A stretch of DNA of 64,000 nucleotides, from contig JBFMHA010000005.1 in NCBI GenBank assembly GCA_040753075.1, forward strand, positions 1-64,000. The letters are read 5' to 3'. The notes beneath the pieces are model-generated. The model searched no databases and was not told where the DNA came from. It saw nothing but the letters and a program-made list of their open reading frames with translations. A program made the translations under genes and the position numbers. Positions within the stretch are counted from its first letter, which is position 1; each line of letters opens with the position of its first letter. Below are positions 30,258-38,485 of this stretch, piece by piece. The stretch is from UBA6814 sp040753075 (GTDB taxonomy: Bacteria > Desulfobacterota > Desulfovibrionia > Desulfovibrionales > Desulfovibrionaceae).

Positions 30258-31985
30258 TCACGACATGGTTGCCGAGGCCGTGGGGGGGATGAGCATGCGG
30301 ATCTCGGTGCCCTGGCCCGGGGTGCTTTCGATGTGCATGCGGCATTGGGGGCCGTAGATGCGCGACAGGCGCAGGGAGCAGTTCTTGACCCCGATGCCGC
30401 CGGAGGGGGCCTCCACTCCGTCGCCGGCGAAGATGCGCCGCACCTGGTCCGGGGACATGCCCACCCCGTTGTCCCGCACCCGGATGTCCAGGCCCTCCGG
30501 GGCCGGGGCCACGGACAGGGTGACCAGCCCGCCCTCCTCGCAGCCGGACAGGCCGTGCTTGACCGCGTTCTCCACCAGGGGCTGGATGATGAGCGGCGGG
30601 ATGGGCCAGTCCCGGCAGTCCGGGGCCACGTCCATGGCCACCGCGATGCGGTCCCCGAAGCGGGCCTTCTCGATGGCCAGGTAGGAGCGAACCTGGTCCA
30701 GCTCCTCGGCCAGGGGCACGAAGCTCTTCTCGCTGGCCAGGTTCTTGCGCATGTACGAGGCCAGGTCCGCCAGCAGGTCCCGGGCCCGCTTGGGGTCGGA
30801 CTGGCAGAAGGCGGCGATGGTGTTGAGCGCGTTGAACTGGAAGTGGGGGTTGATCTGGGCCTGGAGGTGCCGGATCTCGGCCTGGGACAGGAGCCTGGCC
30901 TTGACCTGGATGTCCTCCAGTTCGAGCTGGAAGGAGAAGAGGTCGGCCAGCCCCTTGGCCAGTTCGAAGCGGATCTGGTCCAGCTTGACCTTGGAGCTTC
31001 CGTAGAGTTTCAGGGTTCCCACCAGGATGGAGCCCTTGCGCAGGGGCACGATGATGGCCTGGGTGAAGGGGCAGTCCGGCTGGTGGCAGCCGATGAGCGC
31101 CCTGCCGTGCAGGAACACGGCCTGGCCGGTGGCCAGCACCGAGCGGGTGGCCTGGGTGAGGATGGGCTGGCCGGACAGGTGGTGGTCCGCGCCCTCCCCG
31201 ATGTGGGCCAGGACCGTGCTGTCGTCGGTGATGGCCACCGCGGCCGGCGAGGTCTTGGCGAAGATGATTTCGGCAGTGGCCCGGGCCGAGTCCGGGTTGA
31301 GGCCGGAACGCAGGTGTCCCACGGTCTGGTTGGCCACGGCCAGGATCTGCTGGGCGTGCTGGGACAGCCGCCGCTCGCGCTGCACGATGGTCACCGACAG
31401 GATCTGGGCGAACACGCCCGCTCCCAGGGTGTTGACGATGATCATGGGCAGGGCGATGACCTGGACCAGGGCCAGGGCGTCGGCAAAGGGCCGGCACCAG
31501 GCCAGCACCAGGAACATGTGCAGGGTCTCGCCCACGGTGGTCAGCGGCATGGCCACCTTCCAGTTCAGGGCGTCTCCCCGGTAGCGGGAGGCCACGATGC
31601 CCGCGGCCAGGCCCTCCAGGCAGGTGGCCAGGGCGCAGGGCAGGGCCGAGAAGCCGCCCGGGTCGATGGCGATGCGGTGCGCCCCGGCGATGAACCCGGC
31701 CCCGAAGCCCACCAGCGGCCCGCCGAACAGGCCCGCGGTGATGACCGCCGTGGCCCGCAGGTTGGCGAAGGACTGGGCGATGGGGTCGCCGGCGTAGGTG
31801 CCCAGGATGCCCAGGACCCCGAAGAGCACCATGAGGAACGCCTTGTTCACCGACTGGGGGAGGGAGAAGCCCAGGCGGTGCGCCGGGATCGCCGACAGGA
31901 GCAGGAAGGCGCTGGCCACCAGCAGCCCCAGGCGGTTGATCAGGGTGAGGAGCAGGGTGAGGGTCGTGGCGGAGGTGAGGTCCAT
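30258..31985 (-). CDS. LytS/BtsS-type sensor histidine kinase
   Basis: 575 aa. About six N-terminal membrane helices (10-200) form a 5TM-5TMR_LYT sensor with GGPLVGFGAGFIAGAHRIAIDPGG. A GAF-like region (215-355) follows, then a His_kinase domain with QINPHFQFNALNTI (His381) and an HATPase domain with LVENAVKHG and RDNGVGM. The Leu usually found in PHFLFNAL is Gln here. It most likely senses extracellular pyruvate or a related ligand and phosphorylates the LytTR regulator encoded upstream, controlling cstA. The ligand is inferred from the BtsS family. Confidence 0.93.
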   Translation of the reverse strand: MDLTSATTLTLLLTLINRLGLLVASAFLLLSAIPAHRLGFSLPQSVNKAFLMVLFGVLGILGTYAGDPIAQSFANLRATAVITAGLFGGPLVGFGAGFIAGAHRIAIDPGGFSALPCALATCLEGLAAGIVASRYRGDALNWKVAMPLTTVGETLHMFLVLAWCRPFADALALVQVIALPMIIVNTLGAGVFAQILSVTIVQRERRLSQHAQQILAVANQTVGHLRSGLNPDSARATAEIIFAKTSPAAVAITDDSTVLAHIGEGADHHLSGQPILTQATRSVLATGQAVFLHGRALIGCHQPDCPFTQAIIVPLRKGSILVGTLKLYGSSKVKLDQIRFELAKGLADLFSFQLELEDIQVKARLLSQAEIRHLQAQINPHFQFNALNTIAAFCQSDPKRARDLLADLASYMRKNLASEKSFVPLAEELDQVRSYLAIEKARFGDRIAVAMDVAPDCRDWPIPPLIIQPLVENAVKHGLSGCEEGGLVTLSVAPAPEGLDIRVRDNGVGMSPDQVRRIFAGDGVEAPSGGIGVKNCSLRLSRIYGPQCRMHIESTPGQGTEIRMLIPPTASATMS

Positions 31986-32132
31986 GGGGAGTCTCCATTA
32001 TGGGGCGAAACGTCCTCCTGGACTTTTCGCCTGCGCCCAGCCTCAAACGAATTGCGGCCGGGTGCTCGGACCGTCCGCTGCGTGAACCGTCCGGCGCGCC
32101 GCCCTGGCGCGCAGGAGGCGGCAGCCCGCCTC

Positions 32133-32903
32133 CTACAGGTCGAGCTTTTCCTTGAACTCCCGCACCCGGGAGCGGCTCACGGTGATCTCGGCCGCGTCCG
32201 CGTCGGCCATGACCAGCAGGTACTTGCCGTTCATCCAGGGCGAGCACTCCCGGATGCAGGCCAGGTTCACCAGGGCCGAGCGGTTGGCCCGGAAGAAGGA
32301 CAGGCCCTCCAGCTTGGCCTCCAGCTTGTCCAGGGTCACGCAGGCCTGGCAGGGGTAGGCCGCGTCGCGGGTGTGGACCTGGACCCGCTTGTCGTCGGCC
32401 AGGCAGTACGCGATTTCCCCGGGGTCCAGGAGCAGGATGCGGCCGCCGTGCTCCACCGCCACCCGGGCCAGGCGGCGGGAGAGCCCCACCTCGCAGAGCA
32501 GCCGCTCCAGGCCCGCCGGAATCGACTCCCGGCCCGCGGCCAGCTCCTGGCGCACCCGGTCCAGGCTCTTGGCCAGGCGCTCCTCGGAAAAGGGCTTGAG
32601 CAGGTAGTCCACGGCGTTGGCCTCGAAGGCCTGGATGGCGTAGCTGTCGTAGGCTGTGGCGAAGACCACCAGTGGCGGCCGGGGAAGGCCGCACAGGTCG
32701 GCCAGGACCTCGAACCCGTTGCTGCCGGGCAACTGGATGTCCAGGAACACCAGGTCGTGGTCCCGGGCGCGGGCCGCAGCCACGGCCTGCCCCGCCGAGC
32801 CCACGCTGTCCGCCACCTCCACGTCCGGGTGGGCGGCCAGCAGGCTTTGCAGGTACTCTCGAGCCGGGGGCTCGTCGTCCACGATCATGCAGCGGATGCT
32901 CAC
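32133..32903 (-). CDS. LytTR-family response regulator (BtsR-like)
   Basis: 256 aa if translation starts at the GTG at 32903 (VSIRCMIVDDEP), the usual N-terminus; an ATG ten codons upstream is possible. The receiver domain has acidic pocket D9-D10 and phosphoacceptor D55 (LVFLDIQLPG). The C-terminal LytTR DNA-binding domain (about 155-256) has RVQVHTRDAAY, SFFRANRSALVNLACI and EITVSRSRVREFKEKL. It is the first gene of the regulator-sensor-transporter series. Confidence 0.92.
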   Translation of the reverse strand: MSIRCMIVDDEPPAREYLQSLLAAHPDVEVADSVGSAGQAVAAARARDHDLVFLDIQLPGSNGFEVLADLCGLPRPPLVVFATAYDSYAIQAFEANAVDYLLKPFSEERLAKSLDRVRQELAAGRESIPAGLERLLCEVGLSRRLARVAVEHGGRILLLDPGEIAYCLADDKRVQVHTRDAAYPCQACVTLDKLEAKLEGLSFFRANRSALVNLACIRECSPWMNGKYLLVMADADAAEITVSRSRVREFKEKLDL

Positions 32904-33116
32904 GGCAGCAGTGTACAGGCGCGCCGGCGACATTGTCCATGCGGCCGGCAGGGCGCTTCACGTCCGGTTTGGCGAGGGCATGGACCGGAGGTGCGTCGGC
33001 TCGGGGATCCGTCCTGCCAGGATGCCGCGTTTTCAGGGGTTTACCTGGGGCTGGGCGGAGTGTAGCATGGCGGAGCGGCCCGCCGGGCCGACGCCGCCGA
33101 CTCGAAAGGAGCCGCC

Positions 33117-35204
33117 ATGCTGCTCAACGAACACCAGAGCAAGCACCTCTTCGCCGAAGCCGGCATCCCGGCGCCCCCAGGCGTGCTGCTGCGGCCAGGG
33201 GACCTGGAGGGCTTCACCCCGCCCTGGCCCGGTCCCTGGTACGTCAAGGGGCAGGTCCTGGCCGGAGGGCGGGGCAAGGCCGGCGTGGTGCTGCGCGCCG
33301 AGGCGGACGAGGACATCGGTCCGGTGGCCCGGGCGATTTTCGCCAAGACCGTGGAGGACAAGCGCGTGCCCCTGGTCCGGGTGGAGCCCGCGGCCAGGGT
33401 GGCCCGGGAGTTCTACCTCTCCTTCGCCGTGTCCCGGGAGCGGGGCTGCCTGGTGCTCACCGTGGCCCGCCAGGGCGGCATGGACGTGGAGGCGCTGGCC
33501 GGGGATCCCGACGCCCTGCTCATCCTGCCCCTGTCCGCCTCCGAGGGCCTGGCGCCGCGCCACGTGCGCGCCGCCTTCTTCCACCTGGGCGCGGACCAGG
33601 CCGCCTGGCCCGCCTTCCAGCAGCTCCTGGAGAATCTTCATGCGTCCGTGGTCCGCTACGGCCTGCTCCTGGCCGAGGTGAACCCCCTGGTCCTGACCGA
33701 GGAGGGGAGCTGGCTGGCCCTGGACGGCAAGGTGGAGATCGACGCCAACCTGGCCGGCCGGCAGACCGACCTGGAGCGGTTCTATTCGCCCGAGCACGCC
33801 TCCCGGGAGGAGAACGAGGCCCGCACCGCGGGCCTGGCCTTCCACAGCCTGACCGGCTGGGTCGGGCTGGCGGCCAACGGCGCGGGACTGGCCATGGCCA
33901 CCATGGACCACCTGAACCTGAACGGCCTGCCCGCGGCCAATTTCATGGACCTGGGCGGCGGCGCGGACCTGGAGCGCATGCGCACCGCGCTCACCCTGCT
34001 CTTCCGCGATCCCGCGGTGAAGGCGGTGTTCCTGAACGTGTTCGGCGGGGTGCTGTCCTGCGCCAAGGTGGCCCAGGCCCTGGAGGTGGCCCTGGACAAC
34101 CGGCCCCCGCAGAAGCCCCTGGTGGTGCGCTTCGCGGGCAACGAGGCCGAGGAGGGGCTGGCGGTGTTGCGCACCCTGCCCGCCGAGAACCTGCACATCG
34201 CCGCGGACATGCGCCAGGCCATGGACCACCTGCGCCGCCTGGCCGGCCCCGGGGCGCCGTCGCGCCGCGAGGGCGCGGCCATCCCGGCGGGGGCGTCGGC
34301 GCGCCTGGCGGCCCTGCCCCGGGCCGAATCCGGGCTGCCCTTCGTCGCCGGCATGCCGGTGCTGGTGCAGGGCGTAACCGGGCGGGTGGCCCAGCTCCAC
34401 ACCCGCCTCATGCTGGAGTACGGGACCCGCGTGGCGGCCGGAGTCACGCCCTTCAAGGGCGGGTCCCAGGTCCTGGGGGTCCCGGTGTACAACTCCGTGG
34501 ACAAGGCCCTGCGCGAGCACCAGGTGGCGGCCAGCATCATCTTCGTGCCCGCGGCCTTCGCCCCGGACGCCATCCTGGAGGCGGCCGAGAACGGCATCCC
34601 CTGGATCGTGTGCATCAGCGACGGCCTGACCCAGCTGGACATGCTCAAGGTGCGGGAGCGGCTGGCCGGGCGTCCGAGCCGGCTGGTGGGCCCCAATACC
34701 CCTGGGCTCATCGCCCCGGGCCGGACCAAGATCGGCATCATGCCCGGAGCGCCCTTCACCCGCGGGCCGGTGGCCATCGTCTCGCGCAGCGGCACCCTGA
34801 CCTACGAGACCGCCCACCGCCTCTCCGCCGCGGGCATCGGCCAGAGCCTGGCCCTGGGCATCGGCGGCGACCCCTTCGGCGGGGTGGGCTACGTGGAGGT
34901 GTTCGAACTCCTGGCCGCGGACCCCGAAACCCGGGCCGTGGTGGTGCTGGGCGAGATCGGGGGCAACGCCGAGGAGAGCCTGGCGGATTGGGTGCGGGAT
35001 ACGGGCTTCCCCAAGCCGGTGACCGCCTTCATCTCCGGCCGCACCGCGCCCCCGGGCAAGCGCCTGGGCCATGCCGGGGCCATCATCGAGCCCGGCCGCG
35101 GGGTGGCGGGCAAGATCGCGCACCTCAAGGGTGCGGGATTCAGCCTGGCCCAGAGCCTGTCCGACTTGCCCGGACTGGCCGCGAGGATGCTGGTGGGGGA
35201 GTAA
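33117..35204 (+). CDS. Fused ADP-forming succinate/acyl-CoA ligase (beta-alpha)
   Basis: 695 aa joining SucC-like and SucD-like halves. The N-terminal half has MLLNEHQSKHLFAEAGIP, KGQVLAGGRGKAGVV and LLAEVNPLVLTEEG (ATP-grasp), with NFMDLGGGA and LNVFGGVLSCAKVA. The C-terminal half has VQGVTGRVAQLHTRLM, GVTPFKGG (CoA-binding), PNTPGLI, SRSGTLTYETAHRLS, GIGGDPFGG and the phosphohistidine segment GHAGAII. It couples acyl-CoA hydrolysis to ATP formation. AAAGGAG precedes the ATG. Fusion in beta-alpha order is known in anaerobes. The AT-rich insert begins directly after its stop. Confidence 0.92.
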   Translation: MLLNEHQSKHLFAEAGIPAPPGVLLRPGDLEGFTPPWPGPWYVKGQVLAGGRGKAGVVLRAEADEDIGPVARAIFAKTVEDKRVPLVRVEPAARVAREFYLSFAVSRERGCLVLTVARQGGMDVEALAGDPDALLILPLSASEGLAPRHVRAAFFHLGADQAAWPAFQQLLENLHASVVRYGLLLAEVNPLVLTEEGSWLALDGKVEIDANLAGRQTDLERFYSPEHASREENEARTAGLAFHSLTGWVGLAANGAGLAMATMDHLNLNGLPAANFMDLGGGADLERMRTALTLLFRDPAVKAVFLNVFGGVLSCAKVAQALEVALDNRPPQKPLVVRFAGNEAEEGLAVLRTLPAENLHIAADMRQAMDHLRRLAGPGAPSRREGAAIPAGASARLAALPRAESGLPFVAGMPVLVQGVTGRVAQLHTRLMLEYGTRVAAGVTPFKGGSQVLGVPVYNSVDKALREHQVAASIIFVPAAFAPDAILEAAENGIPWIVCISDGLTQLDMLKVRERLAGRPSRLVGPNTPGLIAPGRTKIGIMPGAPFTRGPVAIVSRSGTLTYETAHRLSAAGIGQSLALGIGGDPFGGVGYVEVFELLAADPETRAVVVLGEIGGNAEESLADWVRDTGFPKPVTAFISGRTAPPGKRLGHAGAIIEPGRGVAGKIAHLKGAGFSLAQSLSDLPGLAARMLVGE

Positions 35205-35233
35205 TATGGCCGCCGGATAATATCTAAGATAGT

Positions 35234-35247
35234 CTGCTGGTTAGCAG
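35234..35247. other. Small hairpin at the left edge of the AT-rich insert
   Basis: CTGCT-GGTT-AGCAG forms a 5-base stem 30 bases after the CoA-ligase stop. No U-tract follows. It may help end transcription from the ligase or belong to a leader RNA. Confidence 0.3.
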
Positions 35248-35299
35248 CGAACGTATGTTTCACTTGATAAGTAATCTTTCCCATATGTTCTAAAATATG

Positions 35300-35328
35300 T
35301 TGAAAGAAAATCTAAAGATGAGTATAAT
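35300..35328 (+). promoter_or_regulatory. Consensus sigma70 promoter of the deaminase gene
   Basis: TTGAAA (35300-35305), exactly 17 bases, TATAAT (35323-35328). An inverted repeat GTATAAT-ATT-ATTATAC (35322-35338) covers the -10 and the start site and could be an operator. The leader to the ATG at 35362 is about 27 bases. Confidence 0.85.
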
Positions 35329-35361
35329 ATTATTATACCACTTATATTAAAGAGATGCGCT

Positions 35362-37230
35362 ATGGTCAAAAAATTTTTTGGTGAGCTTGAAGACCTTAAG
35401 CGAATCATAGCCGCACTTCCGCGTGAGGGAGAGTGGATTCCTCTTAATGAGAATCAAATCCAATTCAAAACTGTAGATGGCACATACTTAAATTGGTATC
35501 CAAGTACTGGTACTATTTATTTTCAAGGATTGGAAGAAGCAAAGAAGTCATTTGAAGAAGCATTTGAGACGGCGATTCCTGTTGCGGTTCCAAGTGATTT
35601 GGCTTCAGTCACCCATTCTACTGAATCAAGTACCTGTGATTCTGATGAGGATTCTTTAGTCTCCAGTCCTTTGAGTGCACAGGCTGTTGAAGTACCTGAA
35701 GATCATAGGGCCAAGCGTCGTGACGTCGGGTCTTTATTCGGCGGTAATTTTTCTGATTCTGAGTTAATTATTGGCTTAGTTGGCGCTGTTGGCACAGAGA
35801 TGGATAAGATAACTACGATTTTGAAAAATAGGCTCCTGTCATTTTCATATCAGGTAGAGGAGATCAAGATATCTCAAGACGTAATTCCACAAATAATTGA
35901 TACATCTTATATTGATTGTAGCAGCGAATATGAGAGGATTAATGAGTTAATGACCGCAGGAAATATGGCTAGAGAGAAAACACAAGATTGCTCTGTCCTG
36001 GCTTTGGGTGCATCTGCCAGGATTGGGGAGAGGCGTGACGAAGATGAAAAGGGCGAACCGAAGTTTAATCCAAGGCGTGCGTATATAATTAATTCTCTAA
36101 AACATCATGATGAAGTAGAGAGACTGAGAGAAATATATTCAGAGGGGTTCTTCCTTATTGGTGTCTACGCAGATGCAAAGTGTCGATATGAATATCTTAC
36201 TAAGGACAAGTTGATAGATCCTGGTCGGGCTGAATATTTGATGGACAGAGATGCAGATGAACATTCGAAGTATGGGCAAAAAACAAGCGCAACTTTTCAT
36301 TTGTCAGATTTTTTTGTTCTTATTGATGAAGATCAGTATAAAATGAAGAATAGCGTATGGAGAATAGTTGACATTTTATTTGGGTATCCTTTTGCTACGC
36401 CAACCTTTGATGAATTTGCGATGTTCATGGCATTTTCAGCTTCGCTCCGTTCTGCTGATTTATCAAGGCAGGTTGGGGCTGTAATATCTATTGATGAAAA
36501 TATTATTTCGATGGGTGCAAACGATTGTCCTAAGTTCGGTGGCGGCCTTTATTGGCCGCATTATAATAGTTCTACGCATGAGATTGTTGATGCAGAGGAT
36601 GGGCGGGATTATAAGAGGGGATATGATTCTAACGATGTAGAAAAAGAAAAAATAATTGATGATATACTTAATAAGATTGGGACTACTCGGGATAAAGAGT
36701 CAATCATGGATGCATTGCGCAAGAGTAAAGTTGATGACATTACTGAATATGGACGAGTTGTTCATGCTGAAATGGAGGCACTTTTGTCATGTTCAAGGAG
36801 TAACATTTCATGCAAGGACGGTACGCTGTATTGTACCACCTTCCCTTGTCATAACTGCGCTAAACATATTATTGCGGCTGGATTAAAGCGTGTTGTTTAT
36901 GTGGAGCCGTATCCGAAGAGTAGAGCTGCAGAATTTCATAGCGACTCTATCACGTTGGGATTTGCTTCTGATAGTAAAACAGTAAATTTTGAGCCTTTTG
37001 TTGGCATCGGGCCAAGAAGATTTTTTGATTTATTTTCAATGAAACTAGGCTCTGGCTATCCACTTAAGCGAAAAGACTCTAAAGGCAATATCATAAGTTG
37101 GGATATGTCAGCTGCTAAACTGCGAACTCAAATGTCTCCGTGTTCATATATTGAGCGAGAGACCATGGCGTCTTCGCTTTTTAATAAGCTAAGGGAGGAG
37201 GTGTGCGGCGATGGCGAGGCGAAACCATGA
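35362..37230 (+). CDS. Anti-phage dCTP/dCMP deaminase-like protein (AvcD type)
   Basis: 622 aa. Residues 1-75 form a small extra domain (NWYPSTGTIYFQG at 44-56), then a Ser/Asp-rich linker (76-130). A P-loop-like kinase-fold domain starts at 136 (IGLVGAVGTEMDKI). The C-terminal deaminase has VVHAEMEAL (H468, catalytic E470) and CTTFPCHNCAKHI (C496, C499), the full zinc set, with an upstream SRQVGAVI block. This matches AvcD/anti-phage dCTP deaminases that deplete cytidine nucleotides on infection; AvcD is somewhat shorter and lacks the first 130 residues as I recall it. Codon use is AT-rich, unlike the flanks. It has its own consensus promoter. Confidence 0.85.
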   Translation: MVKKFFGELEDLKRIIAALPREGEWIPLNENQIQFKTVDGTYLNWYPSTGTIYFQGLEEAKKSFEEAFETAIPVAVPSDLASVTHSTESSTCDSDEDSLVSSPLSAQAVEVPEDHRAKRRDVGSLFGGNFSDSELIIGLVGAVGTEMDKITTILKNRLLSFSYQVEEIKISQDVIPQIIDTSYIDCSSEYERINELMTAGNMAREKTQDCSVLALGASARIGERRDEDEKGEPKFNPRRAYIINSLKHHDEVERLREIYSEGFFLIGVYADAKCRYEYLTKDKLIDPGRAEYLMDRDADEHSKYGQKTSATFHLSDFFVLIDEDQYKMKNSVWRIVDILFGYPFATPTFDEFAMFMAFSASLRSADLSRQVGAVISIDENIISMGANDCPKFGGGLYWPHYNSSTHEIVDAEDGRDYKRGYDSNDVEKEKIIDDILNKIGTTRDKESIMDALRKSKVDDITEYGRVVHAEMEALLSCSRSNISCKDGTLYCTTFPCHNCAKHIIAAGLKRVVYVEPYPKSRAAEFHSDSITLGFASDSKTVNFEPFVGIGPRRFFDLFSMKLGSGYPLKRKDSKGNIISWDMSAAKLRTQMSPCSYIERETMASSLFNKLREEVCGDGEAKP

Positions 37231-37393
37231 TTCTTGCGTCGTGAGGAGCGCTAGTCAGGAATTTGTTGTATATTTAAAAAAATCCACAGCAAGAATTACA
37301 TCATGGTCTGAATGGAAAAAGGACGTTATGGGAGTTAGTGAAATAGTGACAAAGGATGTTAAGGCGAAAACAAATATTAAAAGGAGTAAATAG
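37211..37393 (+). CDS. Small basic protein overlapping the deaminase gene
   Basis: 60 aa, beginning at an ATG inside the deaminase 3' end (20-base overlap) and preceded by an excellent AGGAGGTG site. It is basic at both ends, with SWSEWKKDVMGVSEIVTKDVKAK in the middle. Not recognised. The overlap and ribosome-binding site suggest coupled translation with the deaminase, possibly as a regulator or inhibitor. Known Avc systems use a small RNA (AvcI) as inhibitor, so a protein partner would be a difference. Confidence 0.55.
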   Translation: MARRNHDSCVVRSASQEFVVYLKKSTARITSWSEWKKDVMGVSEIVTKDVKAKTNIKRSK

Positions 37394-37406
37394 AAGATCC
37401 CAGATG

Positions 37407-37438
37407 TAGTGAAGTGCCTTGATAGCTTAGTACTTCAT
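37407..37438 (+). terminator. Terminator-like hairpin after the defence genes
   Basis: AGTGAAGTGC pairs with GTACTTCATT over 10 bases with two G-U pairs, loop 12, then GTTGCTTT. The G-U pairs favour a plus-strand transcript. Confidence 0.5.
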
Positions 37439-37453
37439 TGTTGCTTTATGTAA

Positions 37454-38278
37454 CTAATACCGCGCGCCCAGGCGCAGGCCCCAGATGGTGGTGGTGTTGG
37501 GCGGCTCCCAGGCCCGGCCGATGATCCGGCCGCCCGCGGTCAGGTCCGCCTCCTCGGACTTCTCGATGTCCCAGTAGCCGAAGAAGGGCTCCACCAGGAG
37601 CGCCCAGTCGCGGCCCAGCTCCCGCTCCGCAAAGAGCGAGGCCCGCATGCCCCAGCCCGCGTACTGGTCGTTGCGCACCGTGTCCCAGCCCGCCACCGCG
37701 TCGCCCAGATGGCTGGTGGCCCGGCCGTACAGGAACAGGTCGTACTCCGCCCGCGCCCCCAGCCGCCACAGGCCGTCCCCGGACAGGGCCGCGGCCTCCA
37801 GGCCCAGGGGCAGGTACCAGTACACGATCTCCCGCTCGTAGCCGCCCGCGCCCCGGATCATGTCGTTCCAGTAGCGCCAGCCCAGGCCGGCGTAGGGGGT
37901 GAGGCCCACCTGGCGGTGGAGGCGGAAGTCCCAGCCCGCCAGGGCCCGGGCCTCGAAGATGGTGTCGTCGGTGTGAGTGGTGGCCGGGCTGCCGTCGGAA
38001 TAGTGGCCGTCGTAGTCCATGCCGCCGGTCACGGCTTCGGCCTGCAACTGCAGCATGAGCTTGTCCGCCACCCGGGTCTCGTAGCCGCCGGCCACGCCCT
38101 GCAGCCATCCGATCTCCTCCATGAGCCCGGCTTCCTCGTACTCCACGTGCTCCACCTGGTAGGCCAGCTCCCAGACGTTCACCGGAAAGAGCTGGCCCGG
38201 TTCGCCGGCCGAGGCCGGAACGACCAGAACAAGCAGGAGCAGAAAAGCGGAAACCTTGGAGAAGATGTGGGCGTGCAT
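37454..38278 (-). CDS. Outer-membrane beta-barrel protein
   Basis: 274 aa with a signal peptide (about 1-24, ending VVPASAGEP) and a GGAGG site upstream of the ATG. The mature part is rich in alternating aromatic/polar strands such as VGLTPYAGLGWRYWNDM, LWRLGARAEYDLFLYG and DWALLVEPFFGYWDIE, and ends in LRLGARY, a C-terminal aromatic residue typical of BAM-inserted barrels. The specific function is unknown. It has no obvious operon partner; the AT-rich insert lies at its 3' side. Confidence 0.8.
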   Translation of the reverse strand: MHAHIFSKVSAFLLLLVLVVPASAGEPGQLFPVNVWELAYQVEHVEYEEAGLMEEIGWLQGVAGGYETRVADKLMLQLQAEAVTGGMDYDGHYSDGSPATTHTDDTIFEARALAGWDFRLHRQVGLTPYAGLGWRYWNDMIRGAGGYEREIVYWYLPLGLEAAALSGDGLWRLGARAEYDLFLYGRATSHLGDAVAGWDTVRNDQYAGWGMRASLFAERELGRDWALLVEPFFGYWDIEKSEEADLTAGGRIIGRAWEPPNTTTIWGLRLGARY

Positions 38279-38485
38279 GGCGGCCTCCAGGGACAGCCGG
38301 GCTTATCGGGAATATAACACATCCCGGCGTCCAGTCACCAGGGGAAATGCGGTGGGGGGGCGGTTTCATCGGGAACCCCCCCATGGAATGGGAGAAAAAA
38401 CTCGCCACATGCTGGAAAAGCGGGTATCCTCGGTGCGGAACCCGTTGCGCTCACAGTCGATCCTCGGCGCCAGGGAGGTGGGGGG

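Larger units (their letters stand above)
35205..37445. mobile_element. AT-rich horizontally acquired insert (defence cargo)
   Basis: Base composition falls sharply from the GC-rich flanks at the TAA of the CoA ligase and returns near 37450 at the end of the outer-membrane gene. Codons ending in A/T dominate inside. The insert holds a dCTP-deaminase-like defence gene, a small overlapping gene, a consensus promoter and a terminator-like hairpin. No integrase, tRNA or clear direct repeats mark the edges, so the mechanism of entry is unknown. Confidence 0.75.

Noticed and set aside
28743..33065. 1440-codon plus-strand open frame
   Set aside because: Opposite to cstA, the sensor kinase and the regulator, all of which have clear motifs.
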